The translations under genes and the position numbers were made by a program. 64,000 nucleotides of DNA from Salarias fasciatus (taxonomy: Eukaryota > Chordata > Actinopteri > Blenniiformes > Blenniidae), in assembly GCF_902148845.1 (NCBI RefSeq), contig NW_021941229.1:25576784-25640783 (forward strand), read 5' to 3'. This document shows positions 29,971 to 46,701 of this stretch, piece by piece (position 1 is the stretch's first letter; every line of letters begins with the position of its first letter). The notes beneath the pieces are model-generated. The model did not search any database, was not told the DNA's origin, and saw nothing but the letters and a program-made list of their open reading frames with translations.

Positions 29971-30280
29971 AGACACACGGATCTCTCCTCCCTCCTCACT
30001 CTGCTCTACATCCACCCTGGCTGTGAAGAGCTGCTCACGTATAAAACGCTGCCAGCGAACATAAGTGTACAGTAAACAGCCTCATTCATGGCCGGGCCGG
30101 CGCCGTCTCCGGCCCCCGACGCTCGTCTTCTCCATCTGCTGCTGACGCCTCGCACGCTCTACTTGTTACTTTTTATCTCTTATCTGCTCCAAACACTTCA
30201 TTTATGCCTCTCTGACCATTACAGGACGCCTCCCCTCTTTACGGGACCGTCCCCGTCTCTCGGTGGAGTTTTCCCTCCGT

Positions 30281-30380
30281 NNNNNNNNNNNNNNNNNNNN
30301 NNNNNNNNNNNNNNNNNNNNNNNNNNNNNNNNNNNNNNNNNNNNNNNNNNNNNNNNNNNNNNNNNNNNNNNNNNNNNNNN
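30281..30380. other. Assembly gap, 100 N
   Basis: Exactly 100 unknown bases, a conventional placeholder length, so the true size is unknown. The gap lies just past the last visible arl3 exon, where the final 15-codon exon is expected. Confidence 0.99.
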
Positions 30381-30647
30381 ACCTTTGACACCCTGACTGC
30401 CTCACGCCTCAGCGCAGGGTTGCCAGGTGGTCGTTTTCCCAGTTTTCCTGCAGAATTTGGTCATTTTTAGAGTGTCACGATTTTCTTTTATCCTTTTTTC
30501 GGTCTGCAGGTTCAACTCGTGCATCAATCAGAGATGCAAATTATTTCACATTTAATATTTCTTAAGTGTATCTTAAATTCACAAAGCTGACTGTGAAGCA
30601 GTGACCCGTGGAAGCCACGCCGAGGCGTCCCCTTCGCCGCTCTCTAC

Positions 30648-33600
30648 CTGCACTCCCTCGGCGGTGACGGCCGAGCAGGCCTGCACCTGCCACATGCGGT
30701 CCGGATGGTGTGCAGGTGGAGCACTCGGCCAGCTCCGAGGCGTGGAGGCCGTCAGCAGGTCCTGCTTGTTGGCGAAGATCAGCAGCGGCACGCCGGCCAG
30801 CTCCTCGCCGTCCAGCAGCTCGGAGAGCTCCTGCACGAAGAGAGAGGCTTCAGTCTGACCCCTTTTGCTATTTTTTTTATTTTCAACCTGTCGCTCGCTT
30901 CTGTTGTCTTTCCTTCCATCTTCAGCATGTCGTAGAACCACAACTTAAGAAACCAAACTTGGACCAACATGAACTTAAAAACTACCTGCCGATATCTAAA
31001 CTCCCCTGTCTGTTCAAATTGTTAGAAAAGGTGGTGGCGAACAGCTGACATCTTTTTTACAGGAGTATGACATCTATGACATTTTCAGTAAGGGTTTCGT
31101 AAACACCACTCTACAGAGACCGCCCTGCTGAAAGTGTCGGGGAGACTCGGGAGACGACAGTGCTGGTCCTGGTGGATCTGTCCTCAGCCTTTGACACAGT
31201 TGACCATCAGATCCTGATCAACAGGCTGCAGGACCTGATCGGCCTGTCAGGTCCAGAGCTCCAGTGGTTCTCCTCACATCTGACAGGTAGGAGCTTCAGA
31301 GTGTCACCCAACAACACCATGTCTGAGCCAGCCAGCCTGCAGTGTGGCGTGCCTCAGGGCTCTGTTCTGGGACCCCCCCTCCTGTTCCTGCTGTATTTGC
31401 TTCCTCTGGGTCAGATAATCCAGCAGTTCAGCGATGTCTCCTACCACCTATTTGCTGACGACCTGCAGCTGTACTGCACCTTCAAGCCCTCTGAAGCCCA
31501 CAAACTGAGCTCGCTAATGAACTGCTGATCACTGATCAAGCAGTGGCTCAGAGACAACAGCCTGCAACTAAACTCGGAAAAACCGAGACCCTCATTATTG
31601 CCCCAGACAGTACCATCCCCACCCCCCCCACCCCACCCCACCAGCAGCACCTTGTGATCTGAGCCCCTCAACCATGACCGAATTGAGGAACCTTGGGATG
31701 ATCTTTGACAGCTCCATGTCTCTAGACCACCGCTCGAGGCAGCTGGTAAGTGGTGTCTAAAAATGAGCTTGAAACGATCATTCATGCCTTTATATCCTCG
31801 CGGTTCGACGACTGCAACAGCCTGTTCACCTGTCTTAACAAGAAGGAGCTGGCTCGTCTCCAGTATGTCCAAAACTCAGCTGCGAGGCTGCTGACCAGCA
31901 CCAACAGAAGGTCCCACATCACACCCGTGTTAAATCCCTCCACTGGCTTCCTGTTACATTCCGTATCCAGTTTAAAATCTTGGTGCTGACTTTCTGAGCT
32001 CTACATGGCCAGGCTCCCTCTATATCAGAAACCTCATCACACCCTACAGCTCGGCCCGAAGCCTGAGGTCCTCTGAGCAGAACCTTCTCAGAGCAGTAAG
32101 ATGTACTGTTTATATGATATGTTCTTATGTACTGTGAATCGTTTTTTTGTGATTTTTACTCTGTGAAGCACTTCGTGACCGACATCTGTAAAAGCGCTAT
32201 ATAAATAAATTTTACTTACTTTACTTACTTTAGGGCTCATTTAAGGAGATACTGGGCTGAACTGAACTGTGTTTGCGGCCCCCGATCTTCCTGACCTTCA
32301 TGTGTCTCTGCATGTGACCACAGGTTCCACTCCAGGATACATCATTTCATGTTGCTTACCAAACTTGTCTCTTCGAACCTCTTCCTGTCGGAGCTGTCGA
32401 TCACGTAAATCTGCAGAAAGTTCCGGTCACATGGTTAAGATGTGGATAAATCAAGAGGAGCGTGTTTGGGGTTGAGCAGAACCAACCAGCACGTCCGTGT
32501 TCTCGAAGTAGTTCTTCCAGTAGGGCCGGATCTTCCGCTGCCCTCCGATGTCCCAGACGTTCAGCTTGAAGCCGGCGGACTGCATGCTCTTGATGTTGAA
32601 GCCCTGCGGAGGGACGGCGCTGAGCTTCTCCTCATCGCTCAGAGCCGACGGCAGCGAGCGGCGCCGGCGGGTTACCTGGGTGGGCGTGATGTGGGTGATG
32701 TCCTCGGCCGCCAGCTGCTTGAGCAGCGTGGTTTTCCCGGCGTTGTCCAGGCCCAGCAGCAGCAGGCGCACCTCCTGGTCCGGGGACTGCTTCAGCCTCC
32801 GGAGGATGGACAGCAGGCCCTGCGGGGGGGTCACAGTGACACAGCGGGTTCGCCGGGCGCCGTGTTATCCCCACGGCAGGGTCAGGAGCTGACCTGCATC
32901 AGGTAAAGCTTTAATAAGCTGCACCGGGACACGGGAGGGGATGGAGGGTGTTAAACGCTCAGAACCATCCAGAGCCGGCGGATTTAGAACGCGGCCGCCT
33001 GCTATAAATGTGCTGCGGCAGAAGCTCCTCTTTGGCCGCTGAAGATTACGCGTCTGCTGTGAGAGGCTGCAGAGCGGCGATTTCCAGGGAGGACTTTGGC
33101 TCAAGCTCTTTACCGCTCGGTGAACTCTGCGACCTGCGGCATGTTTCCCAACGTGCAGATCGTTTCATCTGGAATCACTGCCCGCCGTCCGCCTGGCTTC
33201 TGGCATTACGTACCGCTCTGTGCACATTTTATCCTCTGACTCTGATTTCCTCTTCTTCATTCACACTGTCTGCAACTTATTCTTCTTATTCCCACTGTTG
33301 CAGGATGAAACTACAGTAGAAATGCTTAAAAATACTGAAGACATGTTGAAGAACATTTACTGTTACAAATAGACATACAACGTCAAATATGGTTGATTTA
33401 TGACTTTGTTTTATTTCTTCAACCAACACAAGTTTCAATTCAATTCTACTGAAGAACAGAAAGAAATCGAAGTTAAAATTAAAAATGTTATCCTCTGAGA
33501 AACTCATTTTATAAATAAAGTTTATAAAAATCATAGAATTTTAAACAATTATAGGTATAATCAAGAATTTTCCAAATACAAACCTGACGCTGTCATAGAG

Positions 33601-34963
33601 ACAGTTTGATTTATTTCCACAACATCTGCATTACAGATATTTGGTTTATGACATGATATACCTTTCATACATTTATAAGCTATTGTATATTTACATACGT
33701 ATTTTATGTTTGTAACTTTTGTGCACACATACTGAATACCAATTAACGTTTGTGTCTATTGTACACCTGTATATACATACTTTTACCTACTGAAGTTTGT
33801 AAATGTGCACAGTTGGTTCTATTGCACATTTCTAATTTAACTAGTTTACATTTTTTATCATTTGCATATTGTGTTTATTCAATGTATTATTTTACTTCAG
33901 CAATTTTGTAAATTTCTATAATTGTATCTTTTCATATTTGTATCTCTTGTTTTTTGCATGTTTATTCTATTTTACATGTGCATCTATTATAGGTTGGTAC
34001 TTATTTGACTTATTAGTGTTTCTTATTTTGTATACTTATTTCAGATTGTATGTTAATTTGCGTACCCATTATTGTAAAATTGTATATACTTTATATACTT
34101 ATAATTAGTATATATTGCACATTAGTACTTATTATGAATTTAAATTGTTCATTTCTATATTTTTCATTTGCTTGTCAATCAATCTATCAATCTTTAGTTA
34201 TGAAGCCCTTTTAAAACAACAAATGGGGCACGAAGGCATTGCATGGTTTAAAAAAGACCTCCACTCTAAAGCCCTCACAGGGTCTCTGAGCCTATTGTGC
34301 AGATGGATTGTCTGTAAATTTTAGGTAGCGCTTGCTGGTTTAGTTCCTTCTGTGTTCCCTTTAGCAGTGTAAATAGAGACATTAAAAGATGGCAAAGAGC
34401 TGTGAAGATACTACATTGAGTATTAATGTTATTACCATTCATAATGTTAGATACATTCTTTTTCCTTCCTTTTTTCATGTTTTAGGATGCAATTATAGCT
34501 ATCTCCTACAATAACACGAGGTAAATCTATCTATCTATCAATATCTACTATCTATCTTAGGTTTGGGTATACTCACACAATTGCAGATGTTATATATTGG
34601 AATTCCAAAACCTTTCCAGATCTGTCCTTTTTTTTTTGCCTAATTCGTCTTTTTCATTCTAGTTTTCACTACATTTAACTTCCACTGCAACATTTAACTC
34701 GTTTACACTACATGTAGTCTTGCTAAATATGGTAAAATATAACGTGATCCACATATATAACAAATTATTGTAAGGTCAAAACAAATCAACAACTCTAAAA
34801 CACATTACCATCTTGTCACCAGAATACTGTTTTTATTTAACATCCTTAATATTTTCCAAGTAGAAACGTCTCCTAACGAACCTCCAGTGAAAACAAACAG
34901 ATCTGTGTGTGTGTGAGTGTGTGTGTGTGTGAGTGTGCAGTTTGGCTGATGGGGACTCACCAT
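30648..34963 (-). CDS. arl3: ARL3 small GTPase, last exon not visible
   Basis: Arf-like GTPase 3, which releases lipid-modified cargo from UNC119 and PDE6D in the cilium. Exons on the minus strand: 34963-34961 (only the ATG, followed by GTGAGT), 32819-32676, 32603-32487, 32410-32360 and 30830-30648. Phases agree throughout. Seen motifs are the P-loop GLDNAGKTT, the switch region [24 protein letters not shown], and the guanine-base motif ANKQD. Visible codons (1+48+39+17+62) plus the 15 expected in the final exon give 182, the usual ARL3 length. The final exon is absent from the nearby sequence and probably lies in the gap at 30281-30380. The 30830-30648 exon has three single-base G/C losses between 30695 and 30752 that break and restore the frame. 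One intron (32675-32604) is 72 bp. An L2 LINE fragment sits in the intron between 32360 and 30830. The start faces wbp1l about 0.6 kb away. Confidence 0.92.
30890..32233 (+). mobile_element. L2-clade LINE 3' fragment in an arl3 intron
   Basis: Encodes [30 protein letters not shown] and the catalytic [12 protein letters not shown], then a C-terminal region. It ends in AAAAGCGCTATATAAATAAA with a TTTACTTACTTTACTTAC tail, typical of fish L2. It is truncated at the 5' end and the frame is broken. It lies in the opposite orientation to the host gene arl3. Confidence 0.85.
32820..34960. other. First intron of arl3, AT-rich
   Basis: About 2.1 kb of intron. From 33300 to 34900 it is strongly AT-rich, with many TATACATACTTTT-like motifs and an ATCTATCT tract near 34530. 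No exon or recognisable mobile element is seen. Confidence 0.6.
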
Positions 34964-35531
34964 GCTCTCCTCTGGTGGTTGTGTGTCCGTCTCTCACGCT
35001 GAGTGGATTAACATGTTCATGACCGTGCGCTTTGACGCTGCAGCTGTTTCCATGGGAACGGTGACGTTAGGGTAAACAATGCAGGAAGAGGAAGAGGGTG
35101 GAAATAAAATATAATTTACACAAACTTTATTAAGTTTAATTTATTAGTTTGTGTAAACGTAATGAAATCAATGAAATCTCACTAACAAAATCTTCTTCAC
35201 ACTACTTTTATCTTTTATTTGTATTCCTTAAAGCTTCTGGATTTGTTTTTTAATGATTTTTTTTTTTAATTGTAGTTGCTTCAAAGTGGGCTGTCACCGG
35301 AAGTGCCACAATTAGCTGCTCATGCCACTCATGCATTCCACAATCTGCGCTCCCCCTGGGTGCAGCTGGACGGTGACCCGGGCTGCCCCCGTGCACAGCG
35401 GCACAGCGGCACAGCGCCCCCTGTAGGCGGAGCTTCCTCTTCTGGCTGCCGCCGCGCAGCGCCCCCTGCAGGCGGAGCTTCCGCTTCATGCTGGTGCTGG
35501 CGGTGTTTCCTCACAGACGAATAACAAAACA

Positions 35532-39399
<3,868 letters not shown>

Positions 39400-40819
39400 C
39401 CGGCCGCCGGACTAACCAGCCAAAGCAGTGCAGCTTCCCGCTTCACACAGTGATGGCCGCCGCCGCCGCCATCATCATCAACATCATCAGCACGGGGACT
39501 GTCTGCGTTTTAACCTCCCCGCTAACACTCAGACACGTCGCCACGGTGATGCTGATGATCACTAATCTTTACCGGCTACTGACGAGGAGATGAAGACTCT
39601 GCACACTTTTCTCTTTTGGTTTTGCTTTTCTAACCGGGGAAACCAAACGGCGTCGCAGCCATCGATTGTGACTGAATCTCCCTCGCACCCTCTCCCTCCC
39701 GCCGCCGCTCGCCCTCCAGCCGTCCTTCCACTTGACCTTCGTCCTCCGGTGGAAGCGTCAACGAGGAGCACAGAAACGTCAGAAAACTGGCGAGGACTGT
39801 GGAATCGTTGAGTTTGTTTTGCCAGCGCGGCGAGATGTGGGGCACAGCTGCACGCCGAGGCCGGGGCCGACCGCACGCCCTCGCACGGCAGGAGGAAAGG
39901 AAAGAGCGCGGTTTCCTGTCTGGGCTTTAAATTTCACGCGGACCCCTCCCCCGACCCCCCGACCTCTGACGTCACGGCCCGCACAGCTGCGTGTGTTTAA
40001 CGTCGCCGCTCCACTTATTTTGCATCGATTCCACAGTAACAGCCGAGCGGGCCGCCAAACTCTTGACAAAGGAAAGCCTGGCGGCGGCGCCGTCTTCATC
40101 CACAGCGAGTGTCGGAGGGAGTCTCACGGTTTCCAGTTTGGATGTGAATATTAAAGAAGGATGTATCTGCTTTTTTGATTTTGTTGGTTTTCCAGTTCAT
40201 AACCCGCTGTGCTTCAGTAGAAACAACCTTCATTTGTAACAAAGCCCGTGACGGGCTGCTCGTCTGTGTATGTTTACGTGTGTGCGAGTGTGTGTGTGTG
40301 TGTGTTTGTGCTTCCTAGCATCTGGTTGAAATGAAAGCACAGAGGTGGGTTAACATTTCAACAGCACTGGTGTTTTTGCATGAGGCATGATTTTTGTTTC
40401 TATTTGAGTTCTTTAGCAGTTTTTTTTTTCCTCATGCTTGTCGGACGTCCGGATCTGGTTTTGGACGTCCGGATCTGGATGGGGCTGCGTGAGCCGGTCC
40501 CTCTGCAGCTCCTGCAGCTCTCGGCAGCATGGGGGATTTGCAGAGGTATTTTCCATTGGCAGCGGCGGCGTGCCGGCACTTTAGCGGGCGGAGGCTCGCA
40601 GCTGTGATGGAACCGCTCGCTCCTCAGCTTTGCTCCGTCGCCCTCGATACTGTAAAATAGGCCGCAGTTGCTATCTGTTGGGAAAACCACTGCAGTTTTT
40701 TAATTTTTTGCAGCATAAGCAGTGATGTTGGATTTGAACCTGTCAGCTCTGATGGTTGGAGGGCAGGCGGAGGCCGCCTGGGCTCTCCCCCCCCCCCCCA
40801 ACCCCCCCACACTCATCCA

Positions 40820-41035
40820 AGGCCACGTTCACACAACGCTTTCAAAACGCTCAAACGGCACGGCCTCACTGAATGGTTGTCCGTACGTTTGCCAGTCAAC
40901 GTTCGCAGCGTTTTGTTCTCCGGCGTGGTTTCCAGCGGTGCCCACTAGTGGCCCGGCATGAAAACTACATTTCCACTGGAAGCGTCGTGTCAATGGGGGC
41001 CAAAATGTCACTTTTCTGCTCTGGCTTAACACAAA
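40820..41035. repeat. Dispersed MITE family copy
   Basis: Contains GGCCACGTTCACACAACGC, then CCCACTAGTGGCCCGGCATG and AAAACTACATTTCCACTGGA, shared with the other local copies. Confidence 0.65.
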
Positions 41036-41743
41036 GTGCTGCATCGAGATACATCAGAATATTCCACCTAGTATGCCACTATGACGTGAAACTCATCGTA
41101 TATGCACAGTAGCCTGAAACGCGGTTTGATTTTTTTTTTTTTTTTTGTATTAAAGCTGCAGCATGCCCCCCCCCCATAAGAAAATCTATAAAAACATCCA
41201 CGCTTCTGTTATCGTGCTAACCAGCTCGTTGCAGTGGTGTGAATCGAGCGCGCTCGTCCGTCCTCACACGGCGACTCTCTGCTGCCACCTAGTGCTGAGT
41301 GTGTCCGGAGTTGGACGTCGCCTTTCTGTTTTCACGCCCATCGGCAGACGCACTCAGACGTGTGTCGCGCCTCGAGCTGCCTTGCTGCGTTTGCGGAGAG
41401 CGTGACGGACGAGATCCCGCCTTACCAGAGCGGAGGAACGGTTGTGGGTCTGAGCGGCTGCTGCAGAGCAGAGGAGGTGGAGGATGTGGGACAGGAAGCT
41501 CTGTGCAGCTTCACCCGCTTCGGGTTTGTCGTTTCGCGAGTTTGTGGCCGTTACGGGAACGATCGTTGCTCGCCCCGTTTTTTTTCTGATCTGATTGCGA
41601 TTGGTGTTTGTGAGATTAACAGCATGAGGAAAATGGAAGAAAAAACTTGCTTTTTTCTTTTCCTGTGGCGTTGTCATGATTTGTTGTGTTGGTGTAAGAG
41701 ATTTTTCCTACTACAGGTGTATCTTTGTAAAACGTAGAGAGAG

Positions 41744-41747
<4 letters not shown>

Positions 41748-41783
<36 letters not shown>
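41748..41783. repeat. GT microsatellite
   Basis: About 17 GT units directly after a short GA run. Confidence 0.9.
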
Positions 41784-41784
<1 letters not shown>

Positions 41785-43554
41785 ACTGAACGGGGGACGG
41801 TTCCTCCCTCTTTCGTTTCTTTTTTCCCCATGTTTACTGCGAGTTAAGGGCTAAATTCCATCACCAGTCATCGACACGTCGTGTCCGTTCATCTAACAGC
41901 TGATTGTTTTCCTGACTAACTTCCTGTGTTCTTCTTCATCAGAGATGCGTGATGCAGCCTAACTGACCTCCTTCCAGATGCTTTTCCTTCTTCTTACGTC
42001 TGCCTCTGCCTTTGGGAGTTTAGTACGACCCGAGAAGCTTCGATCAGGCTTCAGACGGCTCCATATCGTCTCTGTGTGGCGTTGAATCAGCTCACGCCGT
42101 TCCTCCAGCTTATGTGTGGAGCCTTTATTTAAATATTAGCTTAAAAAAACATGTTTTTTGAAGTGTAAGAAACGTGACTCTAAGCTGGGAATTCCCAAAG
42201 TCTGAGGCAAACGCATTGCAGCATCAGGGAGTGTTCACACATGTGGTGCCCGTTTAACACGCACACACACACACACACACACGCACGGAGGCATTTTTCA
42301 CATCGGACCAAAACATGAAAACAAAACACACACGGACTCTTTTTCCTTCATGATTAATTTCAGATTTCGTGCTCACAAACTGACAGAGTTCAGCCTGGTT
42401 TGGTTTCGTCCTCGTCAGAGGTCGAAGGATAGTTTTCGTCCTGATTCTCGACGTTCAGCAGAATTTCTCTGTTTGGCTCCAGCAGCAGTGAAAACCAGCA
42501 GCTGTTCGGTTCATGAATTAAAAACGAGGAATGAGGACCTCCAGACCTCCTGTCAGTCCCAGCCTGACCGAACAGGCGATGAAACCTTTCAGTTTGTGAG
42601 AAGGTGCAGTGTTTGTCGTTTTTTGGGGGGTTTGCTTTGAATCCCTCTTGGCCCGGGTTTATTTCACGTGTGAACACCCCCGGAGTGATAAAGCCTCTCC
42701 TTCCTGTTTGCTCTCACACTCTCAGGGTTGTATCCTCATTTCGGCGTCACGCATCTTCTGGAAAAACTTCACTCAACTGAGGCTATGCAAAAAGAAAGAA
42801 AAAAAAACAATACTGAAAAAACAGACCAACCCAGCCCTCCATTATCGTACTGTTAAATGCTGCGACCCCCCCCCCCCCTTCCTCCGCCCCCCTGCGGTTA
42901 ACCTGTCGCTGGGCTCCAGTACAAGCAATAGAACTCTCCTCCATGTGGCTCTGCACTGTGTGTGGTTCAAAGAGTGTGTGCTTCCGGCGAGCCGACACTT
43001 TGTTCTTTCCTTCAACCACTAATCACTTCCTGCCACGTTTGCGGGGGGGGGGGGGGGGGGGGGGGGGAAGCCGCCTCCCCGGCCCCGGTTCCCTGACGGC
43101 TCTCTTCGTCTGCTCCTCCACCGCCCCGGTTTCCAGACTGAGTATTTAACCGTTGCCTTTAATCTCCAGTTATTTTCTATATCGTACACATGAGAGACCT
43201 CGACGATGAACACAGTCAGATCGCATCGGACCAGCTAAACCCCGCCCCCCCCTCGCCCCCCAAACCCCGAACCCCTCCAGCACTGGAAAAAGGATAAAGA
43301 AACCAAACCCCCCCATCTTACACATAAAGAAGCCAAAACTGGGGAAAAAAAGAGAGGAAAGAAAAAGAAGAAGCACTGACTGATGGATAAACATGTTGGT
43401 TTTAGTAAGAATTCTGCTGTGTACTCTTTGGGTCATCATTTGTATTATATTTTTGTAATAAAAGAAACTTTGGCGCTCTGCTGACGGACTCTCCTGGTGT
43501 TTCTTGACGCGACACTCTCCATCTTTTGTTTCTTCTTTAGATTCCAAATGGAAC

Positions 43555-43860
43555 AGGAGAGAATGGCTGAAGGGTTTTCAAAAGGTTCCACTTCACCGCA
43601 TGAAAACATGGACTTGTGTTCTCGTTTGTGAAAAGTTTCACGTTCACACGGCGGCGTTTTGAAAACGTGGGCTGCCAGTTGACGCTCTTGATTGTTTGCG
43701 GTGTTTCAGAAAAGTTCTGCTTTTCACCCCCGTTTCCACGGAGATGGAGTGTTTTCCAAAAGTTGCACTTCGCCCAGTTTCCATGGAGACTGAGCCGCAG
43801 TGTTTTCAGTGGCTTCTGAGGGCTGTTGTCGTGGAAACGGACACCCAAAACAGTGGCTTT
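43555..43860. repeat. Dispersed MITE family copy
   Basis: Holds several TTTCCAYGGAGAY and TTTTCCAAAAGTT/CACTTCGCC segments like the copies near 22140 and 47340. The ends are not resolved. Confidence 0.5.
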
Positions 43861-44584
43861 CCTTTTTTTGTTAGCCTAACCCTAACAGTGCTCTTTCTCT
43901 TGCCCCACAACCATGTTACCCCTAAGGCAACATAGAAAAGATGGATGAAATGTAATCCTAGTGTGATTGAGATCAATCAAAATGACACAACAGGTGTTAG
44001 AAGACTTCTCGGATGCCCGTCCCTCCTGGCGCCCTGTTCGATTCCCCATCCCGTCCCTTCAGCTCTGAGGCCGTCCTCTGTTCGGGGGTTTTCCACGCCG
44101 GCTGGAGGCGCCTCGCACAGACATGTGACGGCGCCCGGCCATTGATCCGGAGCATGGGAGGCCCCGCCGCTCGGACAGTCGCACTTATTGATGGGAGCGG
44201 CGTCACGCAGACGTCAGAAGAATCGCCGGTCTGTTCCGGCGCGATCAGGAGGTCTGGAGAACTCTTTGAGAAGGAGAAAGTGCTTTTATTCTCTCGGTTT
44301 TATATAATTCAGAAACATTTACTGAGGCTAATTTTGAACCAGGCAGCAGATCAGCGTCGGTGAGGGACGGTTTTCCACAAATCAAAGCCAGGATTTAAAA
44401 TGACAGTGGTTTGCACTCTGGCCTCACAGTGAGGGGAACTCAGGTTTGAGTCCAGATTTGAACTCGGAGACCTTTGGTGTGGAGTTTCCATGTTTACTCT
44501 GCAGTCATTATTTTGCAACTGCTTTATATTTTGAGTGTTGATCAATGTGTTTTAGGCTCAGTTTTGACTGTAAATTAGTTTTAA

Positions 44585-45252
44585 AGCAATACTTAAACAT
44601 TTTGGTAAATTGGCCCATTTAGCGCAATTATTTAGTCATTTCGAACAGCATACTTACTTTTTTTGTGAGGGCGAGCTGTTGTTTATTCAGAGGCGAGTCG
44701 GGGAAGGTTTTCGGGACGGACACAATGGAAGTGGATGGTATTTTTGGTTCCCCCTCGTCAAACTCATGAAATACACAATCCAACAACCCCCAAACACTTT
44801 GGTGGACACGTTATAATCCGCACATTCACTACGCTGTGGAACACCAACAAATAATATTGTAGCGTTACGACACTGAAGCAAATACTGGGAACTACTTTTT
44901 CTTTTGAGATCACTACGCCCAGACGCCATGTTTAGTAAGTAGTTCCATCTTAGCAATCTTCGCATAAACAACTCAATCTGGTAATTTTGCATTAATATTT
45001 CACAGCGTAGTGAATGTGCGGACTGTAACGTGTCCACCAAAGTGTTTTGGGGTTGTTGGATTGTGTATTTGATGAGTTTGACGAGGGGGAACAAAAATAC
45101 CATCCACTTCCATTGTGTCCGTCCCGAAAACCTTCCCCGACTCGCCTCTGAATAAACAACAGCTCACCCTCACAAAAAAGTAAGTATACTGTTCGAAATG
45201 ACTAAGGAATTGCGCTAAATGGGCCAATTTGCCAAAATGTTGAAGTATCGCT
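44585..45252. mobile_element. TTAA-flanked foldback element, long inverted repeats
   Basis: A 668-bp element whose two arms, about 240 bp each (44585-44830 and 45005-45252), are near-perfect inverse copies. The ends AGCAATACTTAAACATTTT and the complement of AGCGATACTTCAACATTTT touch TTAA at 44581-44584 and 45253-45256. The central spacer is about 170 bp. It is non-coding, and the target site is piggyBac/Kolobok-like. Confidence 0.85.
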
Positions 45253-45274
45253 TTAAGTGAAATGTCAGTCAGTG

Positions 45275-45350
45275 GGAGGAAGATGCTCTGATCTGGATAT
45301 TGAAAGAGGAAGATGCTCTATAATCTGGACGTTTACTGAGGTTTCTTTCA
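45275..45350. repeat. Tandem dimer of the ~55-bp unit, partial
   Basis: GAGGAAGATGCTCTGATCTGG, then GAGGAAGATGCTCTATAATCTGG. Related to the dimers near 27150 and 29505. It lies just beside the foldback element. Confidence 0.55.
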
Positions 45351-45915
45351 AAATGAAGAGACTGGTTTTACAGTTTTCTCCATCATGTGAAATCAGAGAA
45401 CCACGCAGATTTGAATGTTTGTAAAATCTCATCTTTATAAATCCCTCTCGTGTCGTCTCCGTCAGAACATGCAGCAACAGGCAGCTTCACATAGAAATGT
45501 TGACATGTCGGTAAACAGGAGGCACGGCAGCAGCTTTTCCCTTCCATCGAATAAAAGAGAACCTGGACAAACGTCATGCATGAGGAGAATCTAGGGCTTG
45601 TTTCTGGAGCGGATCACCTCTGATGAACCTTCCTTTTTATCAGTGGAGGGTAAAACTACTACTGGAATTAACGTTTGCATGTTTTCATGTGCATCTAAAG
45701 CCAACCGGTGACTTTAAATTAGCCTTTTTAATCCAAATATGCATTTGGTGGTTTCATTTAATCTACAACTGTTGTATTTTAACAGATATTCTGAGCCATA
45801 TTTGGTGCAGTTCAGATGAATAACTAATATATTTTCATAAATCAGTTAATAATAGTTTTACGTCTTTGTTGTGCTGGAATAACGGCGTTTAATAGTTTTA
45901 CCCTGCAGTGATTTA

Positions 45916-46150
45916 AAGGCCCGTTTACACCAAGTCCTCGGGTGAAAAAGGTTGAGTAACAGTCCAACATACGGAGGTGTGTTCATGTTTTTAGTGTATT
46001 GTTCTCCATCAGTAAACTAAAGAACAGCGCCATCTAGTGGACCAACATGAAAATTACGTCGTCTCCACTGTTTCTGTGTAGATGTGACACTTTTCTGAAA
46101 GGAAAACACAAATGTATTCATTTTCACTTGAAGCGTCGCGTAAACAGGAT
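45916..46150. mobile_element. Dispersed MITE family copy
   Basis: Begins AGGCCCGTTTACACC and ends GCGTAAACAGGATCT. Internally it has GCGCCATCTAGTGGACCAACATGAAAATTAC, a variant of the family's shared block. About 235 bp, non-coding. Confidence 0.6.
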
Positions 46151-46156
46151 CTTAGT

Positions 46157-46162
46157 TTTATT
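46157..46162 (-). terminator. Poly(A) signal for lman2l
   Basis: AATAAA on the minus strand, about 315 bp past the stop codon. It is the first good signal in that direction. Confidence 0.5.
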
Positions 46163-46476
46163 CTTTGATTTCTTCTCACCGATTATAAAACGTATGAAAA
46201 AGCCTCAGAGCTCTCTGGCGCCTCCCACAGTAGAAACTTCCAAACTGCAACGTGAACTAAAATAAGTTAAAAACAATAAATAGGAATAAATAAAGTGGAG
46301 TTCGAGTCAGATGAAGGCGGAGTCCTCAGACTACTGATGGCTTTCTGCAGCGTCTCCGCCGTCTCCTGTCGGAGCGGCGGCGGCGGCGTCCTCGGGACTG
46401 ATGGAGCAGCGTGGCTTCACTCTCGAGGTCGCTGTCCCTGGTGCGGCGGCGGCGTCCGGTGCCGTCCCGGCGCCGC

Positions 46477-46667
46477 TCAGTAGAAGCGCTTTCGGCGGCT
46501 CTCGCTCCAGTGGCTGTACACCACCAGGCCGATGATGAGGAGGAAGATGCAGCCCAGCATGGAGAAGAGCACGGTGAAGAAGAGGGCGATGCTGCTCATC
46601 CCCTCCTCGCCGTCGCCACCTGGAGGTGGAGGTGAGTCAGAGCTCCTCATCCACGGCACACTGATCG

Positions 46668-46701
<34 letters not shown>

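Larger units (their letters stand above)
28907..30280. other. Intergenic, no gene recognised
   Basis: Holds the repeat dimer near 29505-29605 and a CA array (about 29921-29970). No exon is supported. The sequence just before the assembly gap is C-rich. Confidence 0.5.
39400..43465 (+). other. Probable long 3' UTR of wbp1l
   Basis: No further exon is recognised. Possible poly(A) signals are ATTAAA near 40150 and AATAAA near 43458. The segment holds a GT array (about 41748-41783), a CA array near 42260, a poly-G tract (43043-43068) and a dispersed MITE copy (about 40820-41035). How far the transcript extends is a guess. Confidence 0.4.
43466..46476. other. Intergenic between convergent wbp1l and lman2l
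   Basis: No gene is seen. It holds a foldback element (44585-45252), two dispersed MITE copies, a repeat dimer (about 45275-45350) and a SINE-like fragment near 44400-44500. A minus-strand AATAAA (46157-46162) about 0.3 kb past the lman2l stop is a good poly(A) signal for lman2l. Confidence 0.5.
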
